Source of the DNA: Nonomuraea basaltis
Lineage (GTDB): Bacteria > Actinomycetota > Actinomycetes > Streptosporangiales > Streptosporangiaceae
Reading direction: 5' to 3'
NCBI RefSeq assembly: GCF_005893125.1
Contig: NZ_VCJS01000147.1
Location: 1 to 32,606 of the forward strand
Length of the DNA stretch: 32,606 nucleotides
Shown: positions 31,628 to 32,606 of the stretch, in pieces
Position numbering within the stretch: position 1 is the stretch's first letter
How the letters are laid out: every line of letters starts with the position of its first letter
The notes under the pieces: generated by a model
Database searches by the model: none
Told to the model about the DNA's origin: nothing
Seen by the model: the letters and a program-made list of their open reading frames with translations, nothing else
Position numbers and translations under genes: made by a program

Positions 31628-32463
31628 AGCCACCGGACGGCGAGCACGCCCCCAAATGGATCGCGGCGGGGCTGCTCGTGGCCATCGTGGCGGGCTGGGA
31701 GATCGCGCATCACGTCGCGGGCGACAACTTGGCCGGTACCTCGAACGTGCCTGGGTTCAAGGACATCATGGACGCCGCAAAGAACCTGTCCACCGAGTGG
31801 CGCGGCGGCTTCGGTGTCGGTCGAACGGATGAAGGAGCGCCCGAGTCATGGCGCGGTGCGATCTACGCCCTCATCTGGCATACCGGTGTCACGGGCCTCC
31901 GCATGGCCGCCGGCTATTCGCTCGGCGTCGCGGTCGGCGTTGTCCTAGCCGCACTCGTGTCGTGGAGTCCGTTCCTGCGTCGCCTGGTCTACGTACCGGC
32001 ACACGCGTCACGCATGCTGCCGATTCTGGCCCTCATCCCGCTGTTCGGGCTCTGGTCCGGAAACTCAGATACCGGGGCCATCTTGTTCATCGCCTTCACC
32101 GTCTTTGTGCAGGTTTTCACCTTTGGCATCAACGCCATAGCCAACGTGGCACCGCACTACGCACAGTCGGCGCTGTCGCTCGGGGCAGGACGCCTCCGCA
32201 CTTACCTCCAAGTGATCTTGCCGGCAGCGTCACCCGAGCTCGGCTCGGGTCTGTCGCTGTCGCTGGCGCTCGGCTGGAGCGCCGCGATCTCGGCTGAATT
32301 CAACGGCCAACAAAGCGGGCTGGGACACATCGCCTACCTCGCGCAGTACTTCACCCGTACCGGCACCCTCGCGTTGCTCGCCGTCATGGTGATCGCGTTG
32401 GGGGCCGTCAGTTTCTTGCTCGCCCGCGCCTTCGTTGGCCGGGCCACTCGCTGGGCCGAATAG
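31624..32463 (+). CDS. ABC permease (TauC/SsuC type), second subunit
   Basis: A 279-residue permease coupled by ATGA overlap to the ATPase gene. The first helix is WIAAGLLVAIVAGWEIAHHV. A long outer segment (about 35-80) with RGGFGVGRTDEGAPESW distinguishes it from the first permease. Conserved parts are VYVPAHASRMLPILALIPLF, the contact loop SLGAGRLRTYLQVILPAASP and LALGWSAAISAEFNG. It ends the operon. The 41 bases after it show no terminator before the IS110-like fragment. Confidence 0.92.
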   Translation: MKPPDGEHAPKWIAAGLLVAIVAGWEIAHHVAGDNLAGTSNVPGFKDIMDAAKNLSTEWRGGFGVGRTDEGAPESWRGAIYALIWHTGVTGLRMAAGYSLGVAVGVVLAALVSWSPFLRRLVYVPAHASRMLPILALIPLFGLWSGNSDTGAILFIAFTVFVQVFTFGINAIANVAPHYAQSALSLGAGRLRTYLQVILPAASPELGSGLSLSLALGWSAAISAEFNGQQSGLGHIAYLAQYFTRTGTLALLAVMVIALGAVSFLLARAFVGRATRWAE

Positions 32464-32504
32464 TGGCGCTCAATCAGGTGAAAGACATCCCAGGAGTTTG
32501 AATG

Positions 32505-32606
32505 TCAAGCCGTAGCACTCTGAGCGCGATGCGACCAAGCGGTTGCTTCGTCATAGAGCGTGCCGGTTTTCAGGCAGCCGTGCAGGATGCCGACGAGCCG
32601 GTTGGC
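32505..32606 (-). mobile_element. C-terminal end of an IS110-like transposase, cut by the window edge
   Basis: On the minus strand 33 codons lead from the right edge to a TGA at 32507-32505: ANRLVGILHGCLKTGTLYDE, then ATAWSHRAQSATA. ALANRLVGILHGCL followed by Y-[DN]-E-x-x-AWxHR is, from memory, the C-terminus of streptomycete IS110-family transposases; the catalytic parts lie outside the window. IS110 elements usually lack terminal inverted repeats, and none is seen. A repeated element at the edge would explain why the sequence ends here. Confidence 0.65.

Overview
The window is high-GC actinobacterial DNA. Third positions are strongly G/C, GTG starts and 4-base start/stop overlaps are common, and there is a DmdR1/IdeR-type iron box, an actinobacterial LolA-like protein, a DUF3052 protein and a Hanks-type kinase. 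A filamentous actinomycete of the Streptosporangiales/Streptomycetales kind is likely; the genus is inference. No rRNA, tRNA or CRISPR array was seen. The left edge cuts a Pro/Gln-rich protein and the right edge cuts an insertion-sequence transposase, so both ends look like repeat or contig boundaries.

Layout. 0-1.4 kb: the start of a Pro-rich protein (minus strand) and a LysR regulator. 1.6-6.8 kb: an OmpR-type two-component system divergent from a secreted LolA-like protein, an ABC ATPase and its permease; the shared intergenic region holds five CTGAGA hexamers about one helical turn apart. 6.8-16 kb: a carbohydrate locus. A GH4 glycosidase and a DeoR regulator face a PfkB kinase, a sugar-binding lipoprotein, two permeases and a secreted PIG-L deacetylase carrying a CBM9-like module. 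16-19.5 kb: a membrane Ser/Thr kinase and a NarL-type two-component pair. 19.5-21.5 kb: a siderophore-interacting reductase under an iron box and an HSL-type hydrolase. 21.6-24.9 kb: a DUF3052 protein, a three-gene ABC-2 exporter behind a perfect 16-bp palindrome, and a four-helix membrane protein. 25-27 kb: a membrane protein paired with a YcnI-like copper-binding protein, then a small two-helix protein. 27.2-32.6 kb: an FCD-type GntR regulator, a decayed IS982-like transposase, and a nitrate/sulfonate/taurine-type ABC operon whose binding-protein gene has two frameshifts, ending at a partial IS110-like transposase.

Working together. The carbohydrate locus reads as one pathway: a secreted deacetylase trims an N-acetylated glycan or sugar, the ABC importer brings the product in, PfkB phosphorylates it and GH4 cleaves a 6-phospho-glycoside, all controlled from the DeoR/pfkB intergenic region. 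In the last 5 kb a near-identical 12-bp motif sits before both the GntR gene and the ABC operon. This ties them together although an IS remnant now lies between them. Codon use there is less G/C-biased, which suggests a transferred segment.
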